Source: Candidula unifasciata
Taxonomy: Eukaryota; Mollusca; Gastropoda; Stylommatophora; Geomitridae
NCBI GenBank assembly: GCA_905116865.2
Contig: CAJHNH020002702.1
Location: 494,501 to 558,500, forward strand
Reading direction: 5' to 3'
DNA length: 64,000 nucleotides
Shown: piece by piece, positions 33,451 through 43,937 of the stretch
Layout of the letters: each line of letters opens with the position of its first letter
Numbering within the stretch: the first letter of the stretch is position 1
Notes under the pieces: generated by a model
Seen by the model: the letters and a program-made list of their open reading frames with translations, nothing else
The model's database searches: none
What the model was told of the DNA's origin: nothing
Program-made: the position numbers and the translations under genes

Positions 33451-34080
33451 TACACACACAAAACTCCACGCCTTGGAGTGGGATACCATGAAGAGAAACC
33501 ACATTACTATTTGCTTGATTTATTCTCATTATTTTTGTATTTCCTTTATGGATTTCCAACCTAGCTGATGTGATCTCGCATCAAGTATATTTATTTTATC
33601 TTGCATCTGATTCCGTGAGTCAGAAGAGAAATATCATCAGCGAAGTCCAGATCATCAAGCTGTTTTGTAGGGGTCCACTGACTTCCATTTTTGGTGTAAG
33701 CAGTTGCTGTCTTCATAATCCAATCTATTGCCAGTAAAAATAGGAGAGGTGGCAAAAGACATACCTGTCACTCGCATGTTTTTATTTCAAATGTATCTGT
33801 TAGCTTTCCTCATGAAGAACTCAACATTTCATGTCTTTATATGTTGCCTTTACTAAGTTAATAATTTTCTGTGGAATTCAATAGATTCTCCATTAATTTC
33901 CAGAGAGATTCCCTATCAATGCTGTAAAAGCTTTTTCATAGGCTATGAATCCAATGTAAAGTGGTCAACTCAAATTTAACGCTTTGCTCGATTATTATGC
34001 GTAATGTGGCTATCTGGTCAGTACAGGATCTGTTGCACTGAAAACCTGCCTGTTTATCTCTTAGCATTTAATTCAATAGC
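32905..34080 (-). mobile_element. LINE-delta remnant inside the 22-bp array
   Basis: Same order as 655-1740: the 3' end CTTCTGCCTTTCTAAGCCCC, then INQANSNVVSLHGIPLQGVE (33470-33540), and RT-derived sequence near 33840-33960. A TA/CA microsatellite (33420-33460) has grown inside it. Confidence 0.8.
33420..33460. repeat. (TA)n(CA)n microsatellite
   Basis: About 20 bp of TA followed by CA repeats, inside the LINE-delta remnant at the codons for its YLGS region. Confidence 0.95.
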
Positions 34081-34095
34081 ATCTTTTAGTCTTTC

Positions 34096-34210
34096 ATCTC
34101 ATATTTACTGATATGGCACGTCATACTTACTGACATTGTATGTCATACTTACTGACATGGCATGTCTTACTGACATGGCATGTCTTACTAAATGACAAGG
34201 CATGTCATAA
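34096..34210. repeat. 22-bp minisatellite, right part
   Basis: Same unit as 32577-32900; a last piece (GTTATACTTACTGATAGC) follows SINE-H at 34536. Confidence 0.85.
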
Positions 34211-34211
34211 A

Positions 34212-34535
34212 AGGTTAAAGGTAAAGTCGGGAGATGTGAACCAGCGTCATTGCACACGGTTATAAACCATAAGTGCTCTGCCCCTAGTATGGACAGCTGA
34301 TAAGAAACTGTCTGCCTGTGTCGCCATCAGCGCACAATTCCATAGCTACAGAGACGTTCCTCCATTTACCCCAGACGTTCCTCCATTTACCCCAAAGTGT
34401 TAACACTGGTACCCATTTCCCAGAGGCTGAGTGAACCCCGGGAACCGTCTAGTTTCGAACACTGGCCGTGGGCTGCAGCGAGTCGCAGCTGGATTTGAAA
34501 GCAAGTCTCCTATTGACTGCGCTAATGCGGCCCCG
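34212..34535 (-). mobile_element. SINE-H
   Basis: In reverse: tRNA-like head GGGGCCGCATTAGCGCAGTC with B-box-like CTTTCAAATCCAGC, then a body including GGTTTATAACCGTGTGCAAT and the end CACATCTCCCGACTTTACC. The 3' half recurs at 37930-38075. Confidence 0.75.
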
Positions 34536-34624
34536 TTATACTTACTGATAGCAAATACCATATTGAAATGACCTGATTTATAAAAACACAGTTAAAAACA
34601 TTAAAATATTTGTACTTATTCCAC

Positions 34625-34735
34625 AATATGCCAACATGGGTTCCAGGACCCACTAGGGGGAGGGTGGGGGAAGTGAACAGACCCATTGCACCCCTAATAA
34701 GCATGTCATAAAAGTGGACAATTAAAAAATCGAAT
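34625..34735 (+). mobile_element. SINE-E 5' fragment
   Basis: ATGGGTTCCAGGACCCACTA and ATAAGCATGTCATAAAAGTG. Confidence 0.75.
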
Positions 34736-34873
34736 GTGTTGGGCCAAAAAGCGCTGACATCACAGCCTAGCTGTAAACCACAACAGAACATACTTTTTGT
34801 TCTTTTAAAGGCAGATGAAAAATAAGTTTCACAAAATGGTACCAGTAAACGTAACTCAAGTATGCAAGCTTAC

Positions 34874-34991
34874 CTTCACTTTCCCTAACATTTGCCGGTA
34901 ATGTTTGCCCACGTGGCAACCTCTTATCTAAGTGCTGAAGTTTTCGTATACTGGTGCTGCAATCTTTTGATGATCTATGTGCATAAGATGT
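34874..34991 (-). CDS. zinc-finger gene B, exon 7
   Basis: Acceptor TTGTATACTTCAG ends at 34992; donor GTGAAG|GTAAGC at 34874/34873. Only phase 0 is open (other frames hit TAG). It encodes TSYAHRSSKDCSTSIRKLQH, LDKRLPRGQTLPANVRESE and ends in phase 1, matching the finger exon. Basic/Ser-rich linker sequence; no known domain. Confidence 0.8.
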
Positions 34992-35261
34992 CTGAAGTAT
35001 ACAACAACAATACTGAAACATTTCGAACCAATTTATGTCCGCAAATAATGTGTGCAAAAACACTAAAACCATTAATTAAAGAGCATACTGCTTGCATTAA
35101 AATAAAAAGGACTGCAAGAATATTTAAGCAAAAATGCATTCATGAAAAAACTCAAAAGTAGCTATATATTCTATGCCAGCATAACTGTTTCATGATAATC
35201 TAGTTATTTTTTTATGTGATGAACAGTAGCAAACTTCAGCAGAAAATCCTGATTATTCACC

Positions 35262-35365
35262 TGTTCCCGGACTTCAGTGTTGCGTGCACATTTGTTTTAC
35301 AGATATAGCTTATTTGTGTGCCGACTGTTTGTTTCTTGTTTCTCATGTGCTCTGACTGAGTTGTG
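35262..35365 (-). mobile_element. SINE-E fragment
   Basis: CCGGACTTCAGTGTTGCGTG and GTGTGCCGACTGTTTG; the middle part of the family only. Confidence 0.75.
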
Positions 35366-35369
35366 TTTA

Positions 35370-35690
35370 TTCAAAAACCGACATCATAGCACTTGAGGCA
35401 TTCCCATAAGCGCTTCGTCCCCCATTCTTTCAGCAGCCAGTGAAGTTCAGATACTAATGGTACTAGTAGCATTCTGATTAAATGTTCGTCTTGCCTTTCC
35501 TCTGAGCCTCGAGCATCTGCCAGAACCTCTCGTCACCCCCAACTGCATCAATCTCACCAGTGTGGTGATCCATCTGCTCCTCCGAACTGTACACGCTCTC
35601 CCACAAGGCACTAACCACGCGTGCCTTATCATGTATCAGTATTCCACCAAGTTGCGCAGAGCCAGCCAGTCTGTCCTCCTGTTGCTCCGA
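35370..35690 (-). mobile_element. LINE-epsilon 3' fragment
   Basis: Very similar to 1741-2045: GGVTRGSGRCSRLRGKARR-type coding and AAATGTTCGTCTTGCCTTTC. Confidence 0.8.
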
Positions 35691-35699
35691 CTGAAGGAA

Positions 35700-36300
35700 A
35701 TATCTACCTTATCTAGCTGTTAGTCGAGGTTCCAACATCAATGCAGATAGGTTACACTATAACTGCCTCTTCCTGTGGCAGTGGAAAACAAATAAAATGT
35801 CCTTCACTGCCCAATTTAAAAACTAGTTATAAACCTGTCAGTCCAGGCCTAATCTTGAAGTTTGCATGTGAAAAGTCAAAATGCATAAGGCAGCTGTCAG
35901 ATTTGCCAACACCAATGGTTCCACCCCAGGGAACTACTGACGCCAAAGATCAGTCACTACAGAAAGCATATCTATGTGGCTTGGCCAGCAGGAGGTAACC
36001 TGTTCCTATGATAATCAGGGAAGAGGTGTAGATATGTCAGCTTGGCCTTGGTGCATTATTGCAAGTGGAGGTGCAAAGGACACAATTGCTGGAAGAATCA
36101 GACACATGGAAAACATACACAACTGCTAACAAAGAACAAATATTCAGCTGTATACAAACAAAAGAAGGAGTAAAATGCTAGGACCTGATCAGCACAACAG
36201 AGCTCATGGAGAAAACCAGATAAATGCTAGTGTGACAGAAGACAATGAGGAAACGCTAACACAGAATTAGATATGAACTGAGAACATTAAATAATAACAA
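35700..36300. other. unassigned intron sequence of gene B
   Basis: An open plus-strand frame (35741-35998) includes FACEKSKCIRQLSDLPTPMV, but without recognisable homology. It could be a decayed retroelement gag-like piece. Confidence 0.25.
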
Positions 36301-36304
36301 ATGA

Positions 36305-36490
36305 AGGACAAGCTGGCTGAGCGGTTAAGAACGCTGGACTCCCATTTGGGAAACTCAGGTTCCAATCTTCAGTAATGAGCAAGCAAAAATAAAATCTGAA
36401 CCTACAAAGCCTGGGGCGACTGCACTAGCACATGACCCTAAATTCTCAGGCTCAAGATCACCCATCCTACACTGCCTAAACAGGCTGTAG
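36305..36490 (+). mobile_element. tRNA-headed SINE, unassigned family
   Basis: Head GCTGGCTGAGCGGTTAAGAA (strong A box) with degenerate B box CAGGTTCCAATC. Confidence 0.6.
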
Positions 36491-36585
36491 AGACAGCAAA
36501 GTCAAGACAGCTAAAGAAAAATCAGCTAAACATTCTTTCTTCTTGAAGGCAAACTTAAATATAGAGAGACTCAATAACAAAAACT

Positions 36586-36862
36586 CCCCGTGTGGGTTTC
36601 AGCGTCCTACTGAGGGGAACACAAGAACAAACCCACTGACTCCCCAACAAGCATGTCATAAGAGTTGACTAACTGGAGGCTTACTTCAAAGTCAGAGTGC
36701 ATCAGTGTGAGAGGCAAGGAAACACCAATATGCATACAAATAAGTCAGATCTGATAAACAGAGGTGCATGCAACACTCAGGTTCTGGAACAAGACTAAAG
36801 TCCAGAGGTGGTCAAAAAGCCACAACTTTCTGTTGGAGTTTACAGAAGAAGAAGAAGATAAC
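36586..36862 (+). mobile_element. SINE-E, nearly full length
   Basis: GTGTGGGTTTCAGCGTCCTA to GAGTTTACAGAAGAAGAAGA; the GAA-type tail is preserved. Confidence 0.88.
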
Positions 36863-36992
36863 AAAAACAGAGAAGGTAATCAGAGACAGAGAAGATCTAC
36901 AGAAAAAAATATGAAAGACATTACAAAATAAAGTGAAGGATAGGCAAGAGATGACAGTCTTTGCTCCTCACTGAGATAAAGATATGTCTTAC

Positions 36993-37069
36993 CTCTGCAT
37001 TATCAACACAGCTATGGGACCTATGTACTGGACTGTTTCCATCATACTGTGATTTGTTTTGTGAACCAT
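36993..37069 (-). CDS. zinc-finger gene B, exon 6
   Basis: Acceptor TTTTCTCCCACTTCAG ends at 37070; donor GCAGAG|GTAAGA at 36993/36992. It starts in phase 1 (one base from exon 5) and ends in phase 0. It encodes GSQNKSQYDGNSPVHRSHSC, then VDNAE. It bridges the phase-1 end of exon 5 and the phase-0 start of exon 7; without it those two exons cannot be joined in frame. Confidence 0.8.
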
Positions 37070-37124
37070 CTGAAGTGGGAGAAAATTAAAAAAAATAAGT
37101 CACAACATTTTACCACTTGTTTCT

Positions 37125-37355
37125 TTCCCCCCCCCCTTTTCCACCCTTAATAAGCATGGCCTAAGAGGCGACTAGTGAGAGGTGTTTCTTTCAAAGTAAG
37201 TGTGCATCTATCATGGAGGCGAGGACTTAACAGTCTGCATACAAGATCTGTAAAATGGATGTGTATGCAAGTTCTGCCACAAGCCTAAAGTGCAGAAGTT
37301 GACAAATACTCAGAATATTCTTCCAGAATTGACAGCTGGTGAAGGCTAGGAAAAA
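37125..37355 (+). mobile_element. SINE-E
   Basis: TTAATAAGCATGGCCTAAGA, CAGTCTGCATACAAGATCTG and TTGACAGCTGGTGAAGGC. It sits 56 bp upstream of exon 6. Confidence 0.8.
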
Positions 37356-37929
37356 TTAAAAGATAAACTCCCACTAAAACAGCTCTGGAGTCTAAATGTC
37401 CACTAGTAAAAGTGAAGCACTCACTTGTCCAGATAGCTGGCGATTACAGTCAACGCTAACGATAACACACATGGTCCCGAATATGGAACTGAAGGGGAAA
37501 ACCACCGCATAACTCCATGCTTCAAAACTATCTGAAACATTATTACAAAGAACATATTTGACAGATTTTTCTGTTTTCTATGCAACAGAATTGTCACACA
37601 GTTTCTGATATTTCTTAAAGTCCTTTCCTTGTGGCGTTGATAGTCCACAACCTTCTGTCTCATGGAATTTCAATAAAAAGACACAGACGATCTTCCATGA
37701 CATGATGTCAGACTGTTCAGCATCTTCTCTCTCTGTCTCCCTCTGCCTCTTTTCCCTCCAACATTCCCACCGTCACAATGCTGTCTAGTTTTCTCCTTCT
37801 CAAGATGTGAATAAAGAATGCAAATTGTCTCCTTCTGATGTGGGTAATCAGTTCTCTTCATTAGCGGTTTTTTTCAGGACACCTTTATTATTCTTTTTTA
37901 ACTGTCCAGGTTATTCGCATCATTTGCTT
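37356..37929. other. unassigned intron sequence of gene B
   Basis: Includes CACAACCTTCTGTCTCATGG and a TCTCTCTGTCTCCCTCTGCC tract; pieces recur near 51440-51530, 40510 and 25850, so this is probably another old repeat. Confidence 0.4.
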
Positions 37930-38075
37930 ATAAAACTATGGAGTTTCATGCGGACAGCGACACTGGCGGACAGTTTTTTATCGGCTGTCCGTACTAGTGG
38001 CAAAGCACTTATGGTTTATAAACCGTGTGCAATGACGCTTGTTCACATCTCCCGACTTTACCTTTTTTGCTCATA
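37930..38075 (+). mobile_element. SINE-H 3' half
   Basis: CGGCTGTCCGTACTAGTGGC and ATGGTTTATAAACCGTGTGC match SINE-H at 34212-34535. Confidence 0.75.
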
Positions 38076-38169
38076 AAACTACACCTCCACGGCTTCCAAA
38101 TATTTTTTCGTTAATCCTATAGTTTCTGTTGGCAGCTCTAAATATGACTGATATGTAACTGATACTAAA

Positions 38170-38444
38170 GAAGTAAAGGATTCCCTTGCCCATGCCTTCA
38201 TGTGTATTTGGCATACTGTGCTACACCTATATAGACCAATCGACACTCGGTGCATGATGTGGTCAACATCGTACCGGCCACTCTTACTTCCCAGGACTTC
38301 ACCTGGTATCCACTGAAGGCTGGGTCAAACAAGGAGCCAAGGTCATTTGAAATAAAAATAAAAATCTGGTTCCATTAGGGCTTGAACCCACAACCTTCTG
38401 ATCTGCAGGCGAGCGTCTCGTGCTACATCATGGCGGCTTACAAA
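38170..38444 (-). mobile_element. SINE-A, full length
   Basis: Flanked by the 10-bp duplication TGATACTAAA (38160-38169 and 38445-38454). Antisense tail at left and head at right (GCTTGAACCCACAACCTTCT gives the B box). It lies 37 bp into the intron from the exon 5 donor. Confidence 0.92.
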
Positions 38445-38481
38445 TGATACTAAATGAAAACATAATGTAGGGGGAACTTAC

Positions 38482-38617
38482 AGCAGTGCAAGTTCTGAAC
38501 AGCCACCACAGAGGACATGTCGCTGGTCATCCTCATCACCACTGGGTAATGTGGGCTTTGATTATAGTCATCCTCCTCATTGCTTGCTTTTTTCCACCGC
38601 TGTCTTTCTCTGCTGAC
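38482..38617 (-). CDS. zinc-finger gene B, exon 5 (shared N-terminal module)
   Basis: Acceptor TTATTTGATCTTTCAG ends at 38618; donor CACTGCT|GTAAGT at 38482/38481. Phase 0 to 1. It encodes VSRERQRWKKASNEEDDYNQ, then SPHYPVVMRMTSDMSSVVAV and QNLHC. It aligns with gene A exon 10183-10297 in residues and phases. The region ERQRWKKA...MRMTSDMS is the only conserved non-finger block found between A and B. Confidence 0.82.
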
Positions 38618-38972
38618 CTGAAAGATCAAATAAGCTGCATGTAAAACTTCCGCAAGCTCAATACTCATCTTCTGCAGTAGGGTACAGAGGTTAAAGAAAG
38701 CACAAATGAACAAACTAACTTTTTTTTTCAAAGGGTCAGGAACTGGGCAGGCAGGCTTAACCGACACTCTGTCCTTTTAGTTTCCCTCCTTTCACACATC
38801 ATTTTATTCATATATCTAGTAACAGTAAACATTATCAACAGCATCAACATACTCAATATAAGCACTGGTATGTGCACATTTGTAACCACAGTAAACCGTA
38901 GTAATTGTAGTAAATCTAGAAAAAAATTGAGCTATTTCTAAAATAAAACAGAGGTACCCAGATGCTTTGAAG

Positions 38973-39232
38973 CAGGGCTATTCAACTGGCGCCCCCTTCT
39001 CCCCTTGAGCCAAATCTGGCCTGCGAAAGCTTAGCTATTGGCCCTTTGCGGCTTAGCAATTGGCCTGCGGAGGCTTAGCAATTGGCTTGTCGAGGCTTAG
39101 CAAGCGTTCCACGGATCATTGCCAGTTTAATTGTATTAATGATCTTTCTATGCTGGAGCTCAGGCCTCTGGTCAGTGATGATCCCCATTTTTAACAGTTT
39201 GGTCCCTGAGCAAACTTAGTTAAATAGGCCTG
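38973..39232. mobile_element. hAT MITE, family 2
   Basis: Termini CAGGGCTATTCAACTGGCGC and, in reverse, CAGGCCTATTTAACTAAG. Flanking 8-mers CTTTGAAG and GTTTAAAG are a decayed duplication. Homologous to 45645-45817. The segment GGCTTAGCAATTGGC is repeated three times inside. Confidence 0.75.
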
Positions 39233-39289
39233 GTTTAAAGTAATTCTTATAAAGGGCCCTATTTTGGGTGACTAAAAAAACAGATCTAC

Positions 39290-39520
39290 TACTGCCTCCC
39301 TAACAAGCATGCTGTAAAATTCAACTAATCAGGGATATTTCCTTCAAGGTCAGAGTGCATCTGCCTGAGAGGGTGGGAACCAACAGTCTGCATATAAATC
39401 AATCAGATATGTAAAACAGGTATGCAAACAAAACTCAAGTTCTGGGCCAAGACCAAAGTCCACAAGTAAACGAACAACCAGAATCTTTCACCCGAGTTTA
39501 CAGCCGGTGAATATAAAGAA
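39290..39520 (+). mobile_element. SINE-E
   Basis: CCTAACAAGCATGCTGTAAA to GAGTTTACAGCCGGTGAATA and AAGAAG. Confidence 0.82.
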
Positions 39521-39554
39521 GATATCATCATATGTCCAGCTGATAATCATAGCA

Positions 39555-39785
39555 GTCATGTTTTGCTACCTCAGACAATCATCAGAATCACAGATCAAGT
39601 CAGTGCTCTTGCCTCAACCCTTTCCTTATGACTGAGCCATCTTGGTATTTATCTCTTCACCTTGTCTATTCCTTTTTCAAGCATAGGCAGTCATGTTTCC
39701 TGCACCTCACAGGATATTACAATCACAGATCAAGTCAGTGCACTGGCCTCACCCAATCTTTATGACGGAGCCATCTAGGTATTTA
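39555..39785. repeat. ~135-bp tandem duplication
   Basis: AGTCATGTTTTGCTACCTCA...TATTTATC is repeated as AGTCATGTTTCCTGCACCTC...TATTTATC, two copies. Confidence 0.75.
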
Positions 39786-39914
39786 TCCCTTTGTTTTCTC
39801 CCTGCCTCTTTTCCATCAACAATGCCAGTTGTTACACCAAGTTCTCAATATCAGAACAACATCAGTGTGCCCCTATTTCCAAAATAAAGTATCCTACATC
39901 CTTATCTTTTTCTG

Positions 39915-40500
39915 AAGCATCACTTCAGAGGTCCTGGGCAGTTTGCATCATTTGGATATTTTCTCCCGGTTAAGACAATGTGTTAAATGAACAGGCCAGA
40001 TAGACTGGCTAGATGCTGTAAGAGTCCTTTGGGAGCAAATGAACAGTAAGTAAAAAAAAAGTAAAGAAATTTTTCCATGCCTTTAGGCGTATAGGGCATA
40101 TAGGGCTAGACCTATATTTTATAGACCAACGGCACAAGATGGGTGATGTGGTCAGCATCACGCCGGCCGCCTCTACTTCTGAGCATTGCACCCAGTACCC
40201 ACTCAAGGCTGGGTCAACCTGGGAGCCAAAGTCATTTTTGAAGAAAAGTCCGGCTCCGCCAGGGAGTGAACCCATGACCTTCAAATAAACAGTGCAGAGG
40301 CAGAAATAGATCATCGTGGTCTGAGAAGAATGCTGCTGCAAGGAGTGACCAGGGGAGCTGGTCAAGCACAACATTCAAAGGAAGGGCGAGACAGACATAC
40401 AATTAGACTGTTACTGGTGCCATGGAAATTGGAAATCTGTGTTTGCTGTTGAAGATGGGGAGGGAGCGACTATGGGAATGTCCCAAGTGCTTTGATGTTT
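39915..40500 (+). mobile_element. LINE-epsilon fragment split by SINE-A
   Basis: CTTCAGAGGTCCTGGGCAGT and TTGGATATTTTCTCC match 15845-15895. The tail ACAGTGCAGAGGCAGAAATA through GATGGGGAGGGAGCGAC matches 16010-16190. A SINE-A separates the two parts. Confidence 0.82.
40048..40281 (-). mobile_element. SINE-A inserted in LINE-epsilon
   Basis: Bounded by CAAATGAACAGT (40036-40047) and CAAATAAACAGT (40282-40293), a 12-bp duplication with one mismatch. Removing it restores colinearity with the copy at 15999-16030. Confidence 0.92.
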
Positions 40501-40582
40501 TCTTGAATCAACATCCTCTCTCTTTTTCCCTCTTTGTCTCTTTTTCCTCCAAACTTTCCTGCTGCCCCTTTCAAGCTATTAC

Positions 40583-40648
40583 CTCATAATTCAGATCCTG
40601 CTGTGGCAGTGGTACATCTTGAATACTAGCCTCACTGATCATGTCAAT
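40583..40648 (-). CDS. zinc-finger gene B, exon 4
   Basis: Acceptor GTTTGTTTTCAG ends at 40649; donor TATGAG|GTAATA at 40583/40582. Phase 0 to 0, 66 nt, encoding IDMISEASIQDVPLPQQDLN, then YE. Acidic spacer sequence with no known domain. Confidence 0.8.
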
Positions 40649-41044
40649 CTGAAAACAAACACATGTTGGCGTCAATCATTCAATGCTATACTATAAAACT
40701 ATATCATTTGTATATAAATCATCTAACTAGAAACCTCAATCAACTAGACTTGTGCATGAAGACAGGCCATGATCTCCTTATTTGTTTTTCAAATTATTAA
40801 ATTTTTAAAAATTTTTATTTACAGCATCCATACCATGGATGAATAGTATGTGCCAGGGAAGTTTTGTTTTTCTGAACTAAGTAATACAAACTGCCCACGC
40901 AGTCGCTATAAACTTTTTTAAGCCATTAAGTGGGTGTGACAGATTTATCCATCACTGCATCACTAATGTCAGATATACCTGTCCTCATCTTTCTACAAAC
41001 GGAACCTAGTGGATATGATGAGGTATATGTGAGCCACTTGCATT

Positions 41045-41470
41045 GATCTTCTTCTTCAGCATTCCGAGCCCTTGAGGTTCATTGCTGCAGATATCACCCG
41101 CCTCCACATTCATCTCTCTGGTTGGCCTTCTCTTTCCAGTTGGTGACACCAAGTGTTTGCAGGTCTGACTGGACATTATCTCTTTATTGTCTTTTCGGTT
41201 TGCCTTGTGGTCTACGACCATTCATCACCCTCGTGTATACAGTTTTTACTTCTCTATCATCCAACATTCTTTCAGTAGGTCCCAACCATTTCAGTCTATT
41301 AGCTCTCATGATGCCAGTGATCAGTGGTAATTTAAACAGACTATGCATTTCGTTGTTGCCTCTCACTTTCCATTGATATGTTCATTAATTGTCTCCACTT
41401 GGCAGAAGCACTCCTTAAAGGCTATCTAGTGTTTTAGTCTTTGGTTTGCATGCTGCAATGCTCGGTTTGC
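41045..41470 (-). mobile_element. LINE 3' fragment
   Basis: Starts with antisense GAA-type tail TCTTCTTCTTCAGCATTCCG. The minus strand encodes LPLITGIMRANRLKWLGPTE and REVKTVYTRVMNGRRPQGKP, a typical LINE C-terminus. Homologous to 21755-22140. Confidence 0.8.
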
Positions 41471-41479
41471 ATGCTACAA

Positions 41480-42700
41480 GCAGTGTGTCATAACAAGGGA
41501 CCTGATTTGCCCACTCCTGCATTAGGCTGCCATCAATTGAAACATAATTTTTTTTAAAAATCATTTTTTGTCATAACTGTTCGGATTTGCCCAAAGCAGC
41601 AAACGATGCTATCAATCTAACATTTGCAGTTTGCCAGACATGAGACCATAAACAAAATAAAGACTATGATGACATTTTTTCATCTGTGAATTTGGTATGA
41701 TCCCAAACAGAAATAGTACTTTTCCCAGTGTGAATCAATTAACTGGTACTTCCATCTTTGAAAAAGTAATGAATTAAAGAAAATACTGAATTTCCACAAA
41801 TGAATGCATGAAAAAAAAAATTCACCCTTTATTGAAATTTATAAAATTATTTACAATAAAGTATGACTTTGGCACAGTCAGGGGATGGGCAGTAATATTA
41901 TTTTTTAATCTGTGAGTCTTACCAAGTATAAACACACAACCCTCAATATATCTTTCTATTTCTTTCTATGAGTGCCGATCAATACACTTTCTGTTACTGG
42001 ATTAATTCAATATGTATAGAAGACATGCTGGCCCCTTGCAAATCTACTCCAATTTAAAATCGTATCTTCTTCTTCTTTGCGTTCTGTTTCGTATGCTCAG
42101 ATCAAACCATCAGGTGGGTTGCCTCTAAGAACTCACATGTTTTAAAATCATATGAATCCCCAGTTAAAGTCCTGAAGAAAACATTACCAAAACTGGCCTA
42201 AATCCCAGCCAATCTGTGTGGACTGTTATACATCATAATGTGGTCATATCTTAACTTGCCTCTCTACAAATGTAGAGTTCTAGTACCTGTCTTGCACACT
42301 CCACTGGTGTCTGAGCTTGGAGAGAAAAAGGAGAGCTCTGCAACAATCCTTAGGAGGTGGTACCCTGGTACAGGATGAGGAGAAAAGTCTGTACATTAAC
42401 CTTACTGAAATAGACAAAACTCTCTCTCTCTATCTCTCTGTGAGCGTGCGTGCGTGTACACATGTGTGATATACTAATCTGGCATAAATATCAATGTTTC
42501 ATATAAGAAGTGAAACTCAGTCTCCTAGAGGATTTACCAACGACACCAAGAAACAGAAATACAAGATGGTGGAGTAAGCGAAAGTCAGTTAACATTCTGT
42601 GGGACGAAAATGTGTGTTTTTGTGTGTGTTTTTAAATATCAGTGTGTTCAAATAAGGATGATCCTGCAACAGGTCCAGCAAACCGGTAGGGAGTTTATTT
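41480..42700. other. unassigned intron sequence of gene B
   Basis: AT-rich. A CT/GT microsatellite-like stretch occurs at 42420-42470. No exon signal found. Confidence 0.4.
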
Positions 42701-42819
42701 GTTCACGGCAAACTGCTCAAGAATTATGGAGGAATTTGAAGAAAAAGCGTACTTCAAACAGCGCTCACATTACACACACGACGAACAAACCAGTTTTCGA
42801 TAGCAAGCGAACGACAACA

Positions 42820-43140
42820 ACAAAAGCGAGAGGACGGTCGCGGAAAACATGGATTGACAACATTAAAGACACTCTATGCCTTCACGGCATGACAACAGCC
42901 AGTGGCAGCCAACGTGCACTGGATCGCAAATTATTCCTCCCCCACGACGCTTAACGGCAGAAGTGGTTTATGATGATGATGAACCAAGAAACAAAAGGAG
43001 TTGTCTTTACCCATACAGAACTGCTGGTTACACACTTGCTGGTGTAGCCATTAGGAGTGACCTAACCGTAACCTCTTCGGAGGTTTCAGAGGGGTATCTT
43101 CTTTGGTCTGCTGTGCAGACTGAGATTTTTGAATGGTAAA
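42820..43140 (+). mobile_element. LINE C-terminal fragment
   Basis: Plus strand reads ARGRSRKTWIDNIKDTLCLH and SGSQRALDRKLF, matching the Arg-rich C-terminus of RTE-like pol proteins. The following GGTGTAGCCATTAGGAGTGA is shared with about 59415. Confidence 0.65.
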
Positions 43141-43335
43141 TCTTTAGGTAGCACTCTGCTTCACCTCAATGGTTAATAAGATGCTGTAAAAATCACAATG
43201 GAAGGAGCCTCAACAACTTCCCACTGTGTTCTTCCACAATCTCAAAATAACAAAATAATAGCCTGTGCCATCCGCAGGAAACAATAACACAGTTCATGAA
43301 TGACGGCAAGCTCTATATAAATATTCTAGTCTTAC

Positions 43336-43407
43336 CTCCTCGTTATCTGGTTCTTGCTTTATAGTCACAGACAGATCTAAGGCATCACATTCGTTATCTC
43401 TTGATTT
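43336..43407 (-). CDS. zinc-finger gene B, exon 3 (IKQEP motif)
   Basis: Acceptor CATTTTTTCCAG ends at 43408; donor GAGGAG|GTAAGA at 43336/43335. Phase 0 to 0, 72 nt, encoding KSRDNECDALDLSVTIKQEP, then DNEE. IKQE fits the SUMO consensus and is common in the N-termini of C2H2 repressors, so SUMO-dependent activity is plausible. Confidence 0.82.
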
Positions 43408-43438
43408 CTGGAAAAAATGAAAAATAAAACCTGATTAA

Positions 43439-43568
43439 CTCTTTGAGTCCCAAGGAGCGCATCATACATTTATAGGTTCCTGCCCAGTAAACGCAAGATG
43501 CACCGATTTTACATCTCTCTTTACTACCCCTTGGACCTGTGATACTAAACCCTCTGGGACTCAAAGAG
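43439..43568. mobile_element. piggyBac-like MITE 1
   Basis: Termini CTCTTTGAGTCCCA and its exact reverse complement TGGGACTCAAAGAG. Flanked by TTAA (43435-43438) and TTAT (43569-43572). It begins 32 bp upstream of exon 3. Confidence 0.6.
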
Positions 43569-43574
43569 TTATTT

Positions 43575-43862
43575 AACAGGAGCAAACAAAAAATGAGAAT
43601 GAGACAATGAGAATGAGACAAACAAAGTTCTTTGGTCATGTGATAAGAAAAGGAGCACTGGAAAAGACTATGACAAATGGAAAGATCACTTGTAGAAGAG
43701 GAAGAGGCAGACCGAGAGAAATGATGGTGGATGGCTTAAGACAGTAGCATGGAGGAACATGATCAGTTGAACTGATCCAGAACACCAAAGACCAAGATCT
43801 GTGGAGATGTATGAATGCCTACACCAGCTGGCAGGGCACTTGATGACGATGATGAGGAAACA
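43575..43862 (+). mobile_element. LINE C-terminal fragment
   Basis: Reads RQTKFFGHVIRKGALEKTMT and RRGRGRPREMMVDGL, then after a stop DLWRCMNAYTSWQGT; a typical LINE pol C-terminus. Confidence 0.82.
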
Positions 43863-43937
43863 AACACTGAAATAATAGGAGATACCATTTACCTGATGTT
43901 TGACATAAACATATAGTAGCTCAACAAATCTGCAGAT

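Noticed and set aside
34991..38482. Mutually exclusive splicing of exons 5 and 7 in gene B
   Set aside because: They first seemed incompatible because joining them directly shifts the frame, but exon 6 (36993-37069, phase 1 to 0) connects them in frame.
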